From assembly GCF_016921115.1 (NCBI RefSeq), contig NZ_JAFFZS010000016.1:119039-183038 (forward strand): DNA of 64,000 nt, in the 5' to 3' direction. The notes under the pieces were generated by a model. That model made no database searches. It saw nothing but the letters and a program-made list of their open reading frames with translations, and was not told where the DNA came from. The DNA is from Streptomyces actuosus. Lineage in GTDB: Bacteria > Actinomycetota > Actinomycetes > Streptomycetales > Streptomycetaceae. Each line of letters opens with the position of its first letter. Within the stretch, counting starts at the first letter, position 1. Positions 8,756 to 15,987 of the stretch are shown piece by piece. A program made the translations under genes and the position numbers.

Positions 8756-9694
8756 TCAATGCCTGCCGGCCGGCGCCAGCTCCCGCACGGACTCCACGTC
8801 CATCCGCGCGGGCGTCCCCAGGACCGCCGCCGCGCAACTCTCCGGCCGGGGCGGCAGTGCGGCACTCCGGGTCACCACGACGCGCCAGCGCCGTCCGTCG
8901 GCGTGCGCGACGACCACCTCCCGGCGCGGGGCCGGCCCGTCCGTGGACACGACGCTCAGCACGTCCGCGGCGTACACGCCGGCCGCCCGGCGCACCGCCA
9001 GCTCCGCCGCCTGCCCGGGCCGCTCCCAGGCCGAGCTGCCCCGGCACCCCTCGACGACGATCCGGCCCTCCCGGACACCCCGCAGGACTTCCTTGACGCC
9101 GTGGGCCTCGGCGCGGCCGTAGGCGTAGCCGTACGGCAGGACGAGCACCGTCGGTGCGAAGCGATGACCACCCAGATGGGTGACCTCCCAGATGCCGTGC
9201 ACGCCGGACGCGGTCAGCTCGGCCGCCAGCGGTCGGCCCAGCAGGGCGCAGCAGCGATCGCGCTTGCCGTTGGTGCACACCAGGGCGAGCGGGGCGCCGG
9301 TGTGCGGGCCGGCGCCCAGCACCGCGTCGAAGCCCCCGTGATCGCCACGGCCGAGCGCTCCGAGGTCCAGGCCGAGCAGCTCCCTCGGATCGTCCACGGC
9401 GGCTGTGCGCAGCCAGGCGTTGCCCGGCATGGTGTGCGCCGCGAACACCCGGCGCGGAGCGGGGGTGCGGAGGTCGGCGTGACGGCCCGGCCGCCGGATG
9501 AGCGCGATGCGCACGCCGGTGCCCTGCGCGGCGTTCTCCAGGGCGCGTCCCAGCACGGGGTCGAGATGGCTCGAAGTGAGCGCTCCGGCGCCCCAGGGGC
9601 CGGGCTGCTCCAGCAGGAGCCAGGTCCTGGCGGTGGCCGCGGTCCCGGAAACGGGCTCGTCGAGGTCCCGCGAGACGGTCGCGCACGTACTCAC
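8756..9694 (-). CDS. Sucrase/ferredoxin-like family protein
   Basis: A 312-residue protein of the sucrase/ferredoxin-like family, which has a thioredoxin-fold ferredoxin-like core. The motif CTNGKRDRCCALLGRPLA near the middle, followed by WEVTHLGGHRFAPTVLVLPY, is the family signature; the cysteines and histidine are candidate iron-sulfur ligands. Homologues begin STCATxSRDLDEP, which favours GTG 9694 over the in-frame ATG at 9721. Immediately before GTG 9694 lie a DmdR-type iron box and a TANNNT box, so the gene is probably iron-repressed and may be read from a leaderless mRNA. A role in iron/siderophore redox is inference. Confidence 0.82.
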   Translation of the reverse strand: MSTCATVSRDLDEPVSGTAATARTWLLLEQPGPWGAGALTSSHLDPVLGRALENAAQGTGVRIALIRRPGRHADLRTPAPRRVFAAHTMPGNAWLRTAAVDDPRELLGLDLGALGRGDHGGFDAVLGAGPHTGAPLALVCTNGKRDRCCALLGRPLAAELTASGVHGIWEVTHLGGHRFAPTVLVLPYGYAYGRAEAHGVKEVLRGVREGRIVVEGCRGSSAWERPGQAAELAVRRAAGVYAADVLSVVSTDGPAPRREVVVAHADGRRWRVVVTRSAALPPRPESCAAAVLGTPARMDVESVRELAPAGRH

Positions 9695-9713
9695 ACAGGT
9701 GAGCCTAACCTGG
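9695..9713 (-). promoter_or_regulatory. Iron box (DmdR/DtxR-type operator) overlapping a leaderless-type -10
   Basis: Read on the minus strand the site is CCAGGTTAGGCTCACCTGT. The central 15 bases are identical to the 19-bp iron-box consensus TTAGGTTAGGCTCACCTAA. Inside it, TAGGCT (9702-9707) fits TANNNT and ends 7 nt before GTG 9694, so repressor binding would cover the -10 element. DmdR1 is the Streptomyces DtxR-family iron regulator. Confidence 0.8.
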
Positions 9714-9772
9714 GCCGCCACGGGGTGACTTCCGGCCGTGTCCGTGCGTCTGCCGTCCCGGCTCCTCCCGCC

Positions 9773-11059
9773 CTACTCCGGGAGCGGCTGGGGCACCGGG
9801 GGACCGACGTACCGGCCGCTGGGACGCATGCGCAGCGGGCGCTCGCCGTACTCCTCCAGGGCGTGCGCGATCCAGCCCGCCGTGCGTGCCACCGCGAAGA
9901 TCGTCTCGCCTGCCGTGGAAGCCATGCCGGAGGAGGCGGTGAGCACCGCGAGGGCCAGGTCCACGTTGGCGTGCAGGGGTGCGTGGCGCGCGGTGGTGGC
10001 CACGATGTCGCGGGCCGCGAGGAGGGCGGGCTCCGCGCGCGGGATCTGCTCCAGCAGGGCGAAGAGGGCACGCGCGCGAGGGTCCTCGCCGGAGTAGAGG
10101 CGGTGACCCAGTCCGGGGATGCGGCGGCCTGCCCGCAGCTCCTCCGCGATCACCGGGCCGGCGGAGCCCTGGTCGAGCACCTCCAGCAGCAGCCGGTGGG
10201 CCAGCCCGCTGGCGGCGCCGTGCAGAGGGCCCTCCAGCACTCCGAGGCCCGCCGAGACGGCCGCGTAGGCGTGGGCGCGGGCCGAGGCGGCGACGCGCAC
10301 CGCGAGGGTGGAGGCGGCGAGGTCGTGGTCGACGAGCAGGCCCAGTGCGGTGTCCAGGACGCGCAGGGAGGCGTCGTCGGCCTCCCGGCCGGAGAGCCGG
10401 CTCCACAGGCGCCGGGCCAGCGGGCCTTCGTCGGGGTGGGCCTCCAGCATCGGCGGCAGCGCGGCGACGAGCGTCGGGATGAGGACCCGTGCGGTGCCGA
10501 GCACGGCCTGCTCGGACAGGTCGAAGCGCAGCGGGTCGGCGGCTGCGGCGGCGATCGCGGCGACCCGCAGCCGGTCGGTCGGGCCGGTGTGCTCGGGCAG
10601 CGCGTCCACCACGTCGCGGGCGGCGGCGACCGTGGCCTCGGGCGCGGTGAAGGCGGTGCCGGGGCGCAGGCGACCGGTCCACAGCCACTCGGCGATCTCC
10701 TCGTAGGAGTGCCGCGCGGCCAGCTCGGTCGCGTCGACACCCCGGAAGTAGTACCGGTCCTCCTCGATCAGCGTGATGCGGGTGCGCACGGCCAGCTCCG
10801 CGCCGGAGCCCGGACTCGCGCCGCTGTCGCGCCGGTTGCGGCGGGCCAGTGCCTCCACCTCCTCGGCGGCGAAGGTGCTGCCCCGTCCGCCGGGCGTGCG
10901 CCGGCTGCTGAGCTGGCCGCGGCTGACGTAGGCGTACACCGTCTCGGGCTTCACGCCGAGCAGGTCGGCGGCCTCCTTGGTGCTCAGCCGCCGTCCCGGG
11001 TGGCCGGGGCCGGGTTCTTGATCGCGCATGGAGGTCACCGTAGCCGCCTCATCGGACAT
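9773..11059 (-). CDS. Citrate synthase-like protein with N-terminal DNA-binding domain
   Basis: A 428-residue protein from ATG 11059 (ATG 11029 is possible; no clear ribosome site for either). Residues ~25-70 form a MerR/excisionase-type helix-turn-helix: RLSTKEAADLLGVKPETVYA then SRGQLSSRRTPGGRG. From ~90 to the end it is a citrate synthase. Catalytic positions look intact: His245 (LVDHDLAAST), His280 (EGPLHGAASG), His319 (GLGHRLY) and Asp367 (NVD). A fusion of a DNA-binding domain to this enzyme suggests an enzyme that binds DNA or a sensor derived from citrate synthase. It is divergent from a second citrate synthase with a dyad-rich interval between them. Whether it is catalytic, regulatory or both is open. 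Confidence 0.87.
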   Translation of the reverse strand: MSDEAATVTSMRDQEPGPGHPGRRLSTKEAADLLGVKPETVYAYVSRGQLSSRRTPGGRGSTFAAEEVEALARRNRRDSGASPGSGAELAVRTRITLIEEDRYYFRGVDATELAARHSYEEIAEWLWTGRLRPGTAFTAPEATVAAARDVVDALPEHTGPTDRLRVAAIAAAAADPLRFDLSEQAVLGTARVLIPTLVAALPPMLEAHPDEGPLARRLWSRLSGREADDASLRVLDTALGLLVDHDLAASTLAVRVAASARAHAYAAVSAGLGVLEGPLHGAASGLAHRLLLEVLDQGSAGPVIAEELRAGRRIPGLGHRLYSGEDPRARALFALLEQIPRAEPALLAARDIVATTARHAPLHANVDLALAVLTASSGMASTAGETIFAVARTAGWIAHALEEYGERPLRMRPSGRYVGPPVPQPLPE

Positions 11060-11070
11060 GGATCCATGGG

Positions 11071-11123
11071 TTGATTCAATCAATATTGACAATAAATCTG
11101 TCAATCATCGACAGTCGAATCAA
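11071..11123. promoter_or_regulatory. Nested dyad in the divergent citrate synthase promoter region
   Basis: Outer arms TTGATTC (11071-11077) and GAATCAA (11117-11123) enclose inner arms ATTGACA (11085-11091) and TGTCAAT (11099-11105); the two dyads are nearly concentric (centres 11097 and 11095). The interval is markedly AT-rich for this genome. TTGACA hexamers occur on both strands within the inner arms and could act as -35 elements. The natural candidate binder is the HTH domain of the adjacent synthase. Confidence 0.65.
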
Positions 11124-11139
11124 GTCCAGGGAGGAAGAC

Positions 11140-12306
11140 ATGTCCGTCAACAGGTCCGTAGCCGCCCGCGTCGACGTACCGCGAGGCCTCGCCGGTGTCG
11201 TCGTCACCGACACCGAGGTCGGTGACGTCCGGGGCCTCGAGGGCTTCTACCACTACCGCCAGTACTCAGCCGTCGAGCTCGCCCGGGCACGCGGCTTCGA
11301 GGACGTATGGCACCTGCTGGTCCACGGCGCACTGCCGGGCGCCCGGCAGAGTGCCGCGTTCGCCGCGCGAACGGCGGCGCTGCGGCGCCTGCCCGACGAG
11401 GTCCGCGCAGCGCTGCCCGCCGTCGCGGCGACATCCGGATCCTCCGGCCCGCTCGCCGGCATGCGCACCGCCCTGTCCCTGCTGGGCGCGGCCAAGGGCT
11501 TCCGGCCCGTCTACGACACCGACGCCGAACAGCGCCGGGAGGACACCGTCCTGGCCGCCGCGGCCGTGCCGACGCTGCTGACCGCGCTGTACCGGCTGGG
11601 CCGGGGGCTCGCACCGGTGGAGCCGCGCGAGGATCTGTCGTATGCGGCCAACTACCTCTACATGCTGACCGGCGCGGAACCGGAACCGGAGCGGGCCCGC
11701 GCGGTCGAGCAGTACCTGATCTCGACGATCGACCATGGATTCAACGCGTCCACCTTCACCGCCCGTGTCGTCGCCTCGACCGGCGCCGATGTCGCCGCGT
11801 GCCTCGTCGCCGCGGTGGGAGCCCTTTCCGGGCCCCTGCACGGCGGTGCGCCGAGCCGCGCCCTGGACACCCTGGACGCCATCGGCACGCCCGACCGCAT
11901 CGACGCCTGGATCCGTGCACGGGTCATGGCGGGCGAGCGCATCATGGGCTTCGGCCACGCGATCTACCGCACCGAGGATCCCCGTTCGCGCATGCTCCGT
12001 GAGATCGCCCAGCGATTCGGCGGACCTCGTGTGGAGTTCGCCGTCGAGGTCGAGCGCCGGGTGGAGGCGATCCTGGCGGAGCTGAAGCCGGGCCGCGAAC
12101 TCCACACGAACGTAGAATTCTACGCCGGGGTCGTCATGGAACTGTGCGGTCTGCCCCGCGAGATGTTCACGCCGACGTTCGCGGCGGCCCGCGTGGTGGG
12201 CTGGAGCGCCAACATCCTGGAGCAGGCCCGGGACTCGAAGATCATCCGACCGGTGGCGCGCTACGTGGGTCCGGTGCCGCCGGTGCGGGTTCCCCAGGGT
12301 GCCTGA
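11140..12306 (+). CDS. Citrate synthase (second, divergent copy)
   Basis: Condenses acetyl-CoA with oxaloacetate. ATG 11140 follows a good GGGAGGAAG ribosome site (11129-11137), giving 388 residues. Active-site histidines are present: His199 (IDHGFNASTF), His234 (SGPLHGGAPS), His273 (IMGFGHAIYR). The catalytic aspartate position reads Glu326 (HTNVEFYAG) rather than NVD. There is no DNA-binding extension, unlike its divergent neighbour. Expression is probably governed by the dyad at 11071-11123. It may be a citrate or methylcitrate synthase; the sequence read here does not separate these. A hairpin terminator follows the stop. Confidence 0.9.
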   Translation: MSVNRSVAARVDVPRGLAGVVVTDTEVGDVRGLEGFYHYRQYSAVELARARGFEDVWHLLVHGALPGARQSAAFAARTAALRRLPDEVRAALPAVAATSGSSGPLAGMRTALSLLGAAKGFRPVYDTDAEQRREDTVLAAAAVPTLLTALYRLGRGLAPVEPREDLSYAANYLYMLTGAEPEPERARAVEQYLISTIDHGFNASTFTARVVASTGADVAACLVAAVGALSGPLHGGAPSRALDTLDAIGTPDRIDAWIRARVMAGERIMGFGHAIYRTEDPRSRMLREIAQRFGGPRVEFAVEVERRVEAILAELKPGRELHTNVEFYAGVVMELCGLPREMFTPTFAAARVVGWSANILEQARDSKIIRPVARYVGPVPPVRVPQGA

Positions 12307-12317
12307 GACATGCGTGT

Positions 12318-12344
12318 GGCCTGGTGCCGTTCTGGCGCCAGGCC
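12318..12344 (+). terminator. Hairpin after citrate synthase
   Basis: Arms 12318-12328 and 12334-12344 pair over 11 bp (one G-U) with a GTTCT loop, 11 bp past the stop. Confidence 0.65.
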
Positions 12345-12472
12345 TCATCGATGAAGGTCGAGCAGGGACGGGGTGCCGAGCTGCTCGCCGGACGACTTTC
12401 CGGCGTGGAGCGATCGTGTGCTGCCGGAAGATGAGGGAACACGCCGGTGGGATGCGTGCTCGTCCGGGCAGC

Positions 12473-12709
12473 TCAGGCGTCGGGGATGTCCGCCTTGGCG
12501 CGGATCAGCGTCTCACGGCTCACGATGACGATGCGTTCGTAGCTGGCGCGGGAGGCGTCGGTGGGCAGTTCACGGTCCAGCGCCTCTGTGGCCTCGGTGC
12601 CGATCACTGCAAAGTTACCGTCGCTCAGCTCGAACACGTCCGGGCAGTTCGCTCCTGAGTTACTGCCTCGGGCGCTCGGGGGCACACCGATGCGGCGCAC
12701 GATCTTCAA
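12473..12709 (-). CDS. Conserved small hypothetical protein
   Basis: About 78 residues if TTG 12709 is the start (KIVRRIGVPPSARGSNSGAN then CPDVFELSDGNFAVIG, ending IVSRETLIRAKADIPDA). The frame stays open upstream to 12883 but that part looks unlike protein. No ribosome site is evident. From memory, proteins of this type recur in Streptomyces beside DUF6082 genes, as here (140 bp away, same strand). I do not recognise a catalytic motif and give no function. Start uncertain. Confidence 0.6.
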   Translation of the reverse strand: MKIVRRIGVPPSARGSNSGANCPDVFELSDGNFAVIGTEATEALDRELPTDASRASYERIVIVSRETLIRAKADIPDA

Positions 12710-12849
12710 AGGGGCACCAGTCTTTCGGGCAAGATTTGATCTTGAAGCAGCAAGGGTATGGCCTTTCTGGCGCCCGTGAGTGCAGAAGTGAAAAAGACAC
12801 CCTGACGTGTCGTCCGTGAAGACGCGTTGACGGTGCGACAGGTCAAAGG

Positions 12850-13401
12850 TCATTCGGCCGGCGGGCTGCCCACCACCCACCACTCGTCCGTGTCCGCCTC
12901 ATCCAGTTCCTGTACGAGGCCGTCCACCATGCGTCCTATGTCAGCCTCGGCCGATGTCTGCTTGAGAGTGGCTCGCTGGGCCCGTGAAGCCTCCCAGTAC
13001 TCCCGGAAGAGCGGACTCTGGAAGAACTCCCGCAAGTGTTTGTAGAGCTCCTCCTTGTCCAGGACGTCTGCGCGGTACAGGTGGAACAGATAGGCGTACC
13101 AGGCATTGGCGTAGAAGAACTGACGGCGTTTCTCCGCCGGGATCCTCGCGTCATATGTGTCGATCACGGCCGCGAGAGAGGGATCGTCGATTGCCCTGGC
13201 CAGCAGCTCCCAGTGCATGCGCTGTTGATGTGCGTAGGCCCTGCGCCGGACCGCCAGTTCGTCGAGTTCCAGCTGCCTCTCTCGCAGCCGTGCCTCTTCG
13301 AGGCGGCGTTGACGCTGCGCCAGCGTCAACGCCGCCGTGGAGGCGAGAAGGGCTAGTGCGGCGGAGCTGAGCCTCCCCGTGAAGAGCTTCCGTGTGACCA
13401 T
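12850..13401 (-). CDS. DUF6082 family protein
   Basis: A 183-residue protein from ATG 13401, preceded by a G-rich ribosome site. One N-terminal hydrophobic segment (about residues 8-28, SSAALALLASTAALTLAQ) is followed by a charged coiled-coil-like stretch (RRLEEARLRERQLELDELAV) and then the DUF6082 core with MHWELLARAIDDPSLAAVI and FFYANAWYAYLFHLYRADVL. It is probably anchored in the membrane with a cytoplasmic helical domain. DUF6082 has no known function. The same-strand small gene at 12473-12709 is a frequent neighbour. Confidence 0.8.
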   Translation of the reverse strand: MVTRKLFTGRLSSAALALLASTAALTLAQRQRRLEEARLRERQLELDELAVRRRAYAHQQRMHWELLARAIDDPSLAAVIDTYDARIPAEKRRQFFYANAWYAYLFHLYRADVLDKEELYKHLREFFQSPLFREYWEASRAQRATLKQTSAEADIGRMVDGLVQELDEADTDEWWVVGSPPAE

Positions 13402-13721
13402 GTCAACCCCCGAATCATGCGGCCGTCCGCCGGTCGTCGGAATGCGGGTCGACTGTGGGGGACCGGCGAGCTGTGGGCGGCGCTTGCCACCTCCAGGGTG
13501 CCGAGCGGCTCTGATCGGCGGGGAGGCGGAGAGGAGGCGCACGGAGGGATGCGAGGGTCGCGCGAACCAGCGCCTCGCCCAACGTCTGCCCCGCATGCAC
13601 TGCTAACAATCGTTCACTTCGCGGCGATTCTCACGACTCGTATCCTGGGGCGGCATTCAATCCTCATACGTACGCCCGGTTGCGAGCCGGTGTACGCGTC
13701 GGCGTGAGAGAGGTCGTACAC
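13402..13721. other. 320-bp divergent interval, no gene
   Basis: Holds the promoters of the DUF6082 gene and the CobW gene. A locally AT-rich patch at about 13602-13640 includes TAACAATCGTTCA, which weakly resembles a Zur half-palindrome (TGAAAATGATTTTCA type). I see no coding sequence. Confidence 0.3.
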
Positions 13722-14825
13722 GTGCCTTCGCCCCTGAGTCCGCAGCAGGTTCCGGTGCAGCTCCCGGCGCAGGTCCCGGTCGTCGTCCTCGCCGGATTCC
13801 TGGGTTCCGGCAAGACCACGCTGCTCAATCACCTTCTGCACCGCAGCGGCGGCAGCCGGATCGGGGCGATCGTCAACGACTTCGGGGCCATCGAGATCGA
13901 CGCGATGGCCGTCGCGGGCGCCCTGGGCGACTCGACCGTGTCCCTCGGCAACGGCTGTCTGTGCTGCGCCGTCGACGCCGGCGAGCTCGATCGGTATCTC
14001 GACCGGTTGGCCGACCCGTCCCTCGGCATCGACGTCGTCGTCATCGAGGCCAGCGGACTCGCCGAACCGCAGGAACTGGTGCGGATGGTGCTGGCCACCG
14101 AGAACCCGCGCGTCGTCTACGGCGGGCTCGTCGAGGTGGTCGACGCGGCGGAGATCGACGACACCCGGGCCGTGCACCCCGAACTCGACCGGCACCTCGG
14201 CCTCGCCGACCTCGTCGTGGTCAACAAACTCGACCGGACCGCCGACGGCGCGCGCGTCCTGGAACTCGTCCGGTCGCTCAACGACCGTGCCGCCGTCGTC
14301 CCGGCCACCTACGGCCGCATCGACCCCGCCTTCCTCTTCGACTGCCGGCCCGGCGAGGAGCGCATCGGGCAACTGTCGTTCGACGACCTCCACGACCACG
14401 CCGACGGCGCGGACGAGCACGCGGGGCACCTGCACACCGCGTACGACAGCCTGTCCTTCTCCTCCGACGCGCCCATCGACCCCCGCCGTCTGATGGAGTT
14501 CCTCGACGGCCGGTCCGAGGGGCTGTACCGGATCAAGGGCTACATCGACCTCGGGCCGTACGACGTCCGCAACCGGTACGCCGTCCATGCCGTCGGACGC
14601 TTCCTGCGCTTCTACCCGGAGCCGTGGCCGCCCGGCGAGGACCGGCTCACCCAGCTCGTGCTCATCGGCTCCGGTATCGACGCCGAGTGCCTCGCCAAGG
14701 CCCTGGAGGCGTGCCGGAGCGACGCTCCGCACACCGCCGACGAGCACGGAATGTGGGGTGTCCTGCGCTACGTGCAGCACCCTGACGGACCGGGGCCGGA
14801 GGAGGCGCCGGACCTGGCCGGCTAG
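13722..14825 (+). CDS. CobW/YjiA-family metal-chaperone GTPase
   Basis: A G3E-family P-loop GTPase of 367 residues from GTG 13722, chosen for the AGAGAGG ribosome site 8 nt upstream. Seen: Walker A GFLGSGKTTLLNHLL, the GNGCLCCAV motif whose CxCC cysteines bind zinc or another metal, EASGLAEP, NKLDR guanine specificity motif, and a C-terminal CobW_C domain. A His-rich linker (HDHADGADEHAGHLH) adds likely metal ligands. COG0523 proteins deliver metals (Zn, Co, Fe) to target enzymes, and many are induced by zinc starvation; a weak Zur-like element lies upstream. Which metal is served here is unknown. Confidence 0.88.
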   Translation: MPSPLSPQQVPVQLPAQVPVVVLAGFLGSGKTTLLNHLLHRSGGSRIGAIVNDFGAIEIDAMAVAGALGDSTVSLGNGCLCCAVDAGELDRYLDRLADPSLGIDVVVIEASGLAEPQELVRMVLATENPRVVYGGLVEVVDAAEIDDTRAVHPELDRHLGLADLVVVNKLDRTADGARVLELVRSLNDRAAVVPATYGRIDPAFLFDCRPGEERIGQLSFDDLHDHADGADEHAGHLHTAYDSLSFSSDAPIDPRRLMEFLDGRSEGLYRIKGYIDLGPYDVRNRYAVHAVGRFLRFYPEPWPPGEDRLTQLVLIGSGIDAECLAKALEACRSDAPHTADEHGMWGVLRYVQHPDGPGPEEAPDLAG

Positions 14826-15153
14826 TGGCGCACCAGGCGACGTTCGCCCCGTCGCGACGCCCGGCACGCACTCTCGCCGCACCGGACGAAAGCCCGAGTA
14901 CATCCAGTACGAGGGCTTCAGGCCGGCACCGAGAGCACGCACCGGACGCCGCTCCTTGACGGGCAGAGGTTGCCTGCCGCGGCACAAGGGGTGGTGCCCG
15001 TCGTGCAGAGTGGATCTTGTTCCGAGGGTGGCCGAGCTCTGCGAGGCGTGGAGATCCGGCCCGGTCGGCCCGTCTTGAGCGGGTGCCGCGTCGTGCGCTT
15101 CCGGGCAGGTCGCAGCCGTCAAGAGGGGGCTGTACCCGGCACGTGACGGTGTC
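14826..15153. other. 328-bp convergent interval
   Basis: No gene seen. It contains the hairpin listed at 14890-14918 and otherwise unremarkable GC-rich sequence between two convergent genes. Confidence 0.4.
14890..14918 (+). terminator. Hairpin downstream of the CobW gene
   Basis: AAGCCC (14890-14895) pairs with GGGCTT (14913-14918) and GTAC (14898-14901) with GTAC (14907-14910); the two helices are separated by a symmetrical GA/GA internal loop, closed by a 5-nt loop. Confidence 0.45.
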
Positions 15154-15651
15154 TCAAGCCCACACCGCCTTGACCACCGCGTGGCCCGCCGCGGCCGCCC
15201 GCGTGCAGAACGCTCGGAGGTGCCCGTGAAGGCCGAGGAATTCCTGCTCGGCCTGCGGCTCGTCCTGACCGGGGCCGACGAGTTCGGCACCGGTGACGTT
15301 CCACAGCTCGTCGAAAGAGACACGCGCGAGGAAGTCTGCCGCCCGGGACACACCCTGCGGCTCAAGAATCATCAAGGGTGGATCGGGGAGGGCGGCGTCC
15401 GCACTGTGCGCCACGGGGCGGCCACCGTAGATCGGCAGCGTCCAGGGCTTGCCGGCGTCTGCTTCGAGGACGCGGGCCGCGGCGTAGAGGCGATCGACGG
15501 AGTTCCAGATCTTGTCGATCGATGCGGCGGAACCCGCCGCGTATGCGTCCGGGTGGTTGTCCCAAGCCTCGGACGTGAACGCCGCGAGCCAGGTGTGGTC
15601 GTCCCGGATCTCGGACTCCGCGACGGCGCGAAGGTGCAGCCGGATGCTCAT
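15154..15651 (-). CDS. DUF1877 family protein
   Basis: A 165-residue soluble protein from ATG 15651 (SIRLHLRAVAESEIRDD start). The pattern fits DUF1877 (YfbM-like): an N-terminal helix region, IDKIWNSVDRLYAAA, a YGGRP.AHSADAALPDPP loop, then MILEPQGVSRAADFLARVSF and a C-terminal helical part ending HAVVKAVWA. Members may bind small ligands, but no function is established. It stands alone, convergent with the CobW gene. Confidence 0.75.
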   Translation of the reverse strand: MSIRLHLRAVAESEIRDDHTWLAAFTSEAWDNHPDAYAAGSAASIDKIWNSVDRLYAAARVLEADAGKPWTLPIYGGRPVAHSADAALPDPPLMILEPQGVSRAADFLARVSFDELWNVTGAELVGPGQDEPQAEQEFLGLHGHLRAFCTRAAAAGHAVVKAVWA

Positions 15652-15871
15652 GGCTCGGTGCCTCACGTCGGCGGCCCGTCTGTCGGGCCGAACGGACGGA
15701 ACGTGTCCGTCGGCACCGAGCGCGGCGGCCCGTCCCTCGCCGAGGCCCAGGCCGAGAACGCACTCCGGCACCGGAGCCTTACAGGTCGCCGGGGTCGACC
15801 GCTGCGGCCGGGCGATCCGGCGGACCCTGCACGACAGACCCGGGCGGCGCGACCGGAGAACGGCACCGTCA

Positions 15872-15913
15872 GGCCTGCCCGGTGACCGAAACGGCCGGGT
15901 CACCGGGCAGGCC
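15872..15913 (-). terminator. Strong hairpin downstream of parC
   Basis: Perfect 16-bp stem (arms 15872-15887 and 15898-15913, arm GGCCTGCCCGGTGACC) with a 10-nt loop, about 75 bp past the parC stop. Confidence 0.75.
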
Positions 15914-15987
15914 CGCCACCTGACCAGCCCGGCCACCGGGCAGGCCCTCCTCCATGGCCAGGCCCCGCCACGAGCCAGGCCCGCCCC

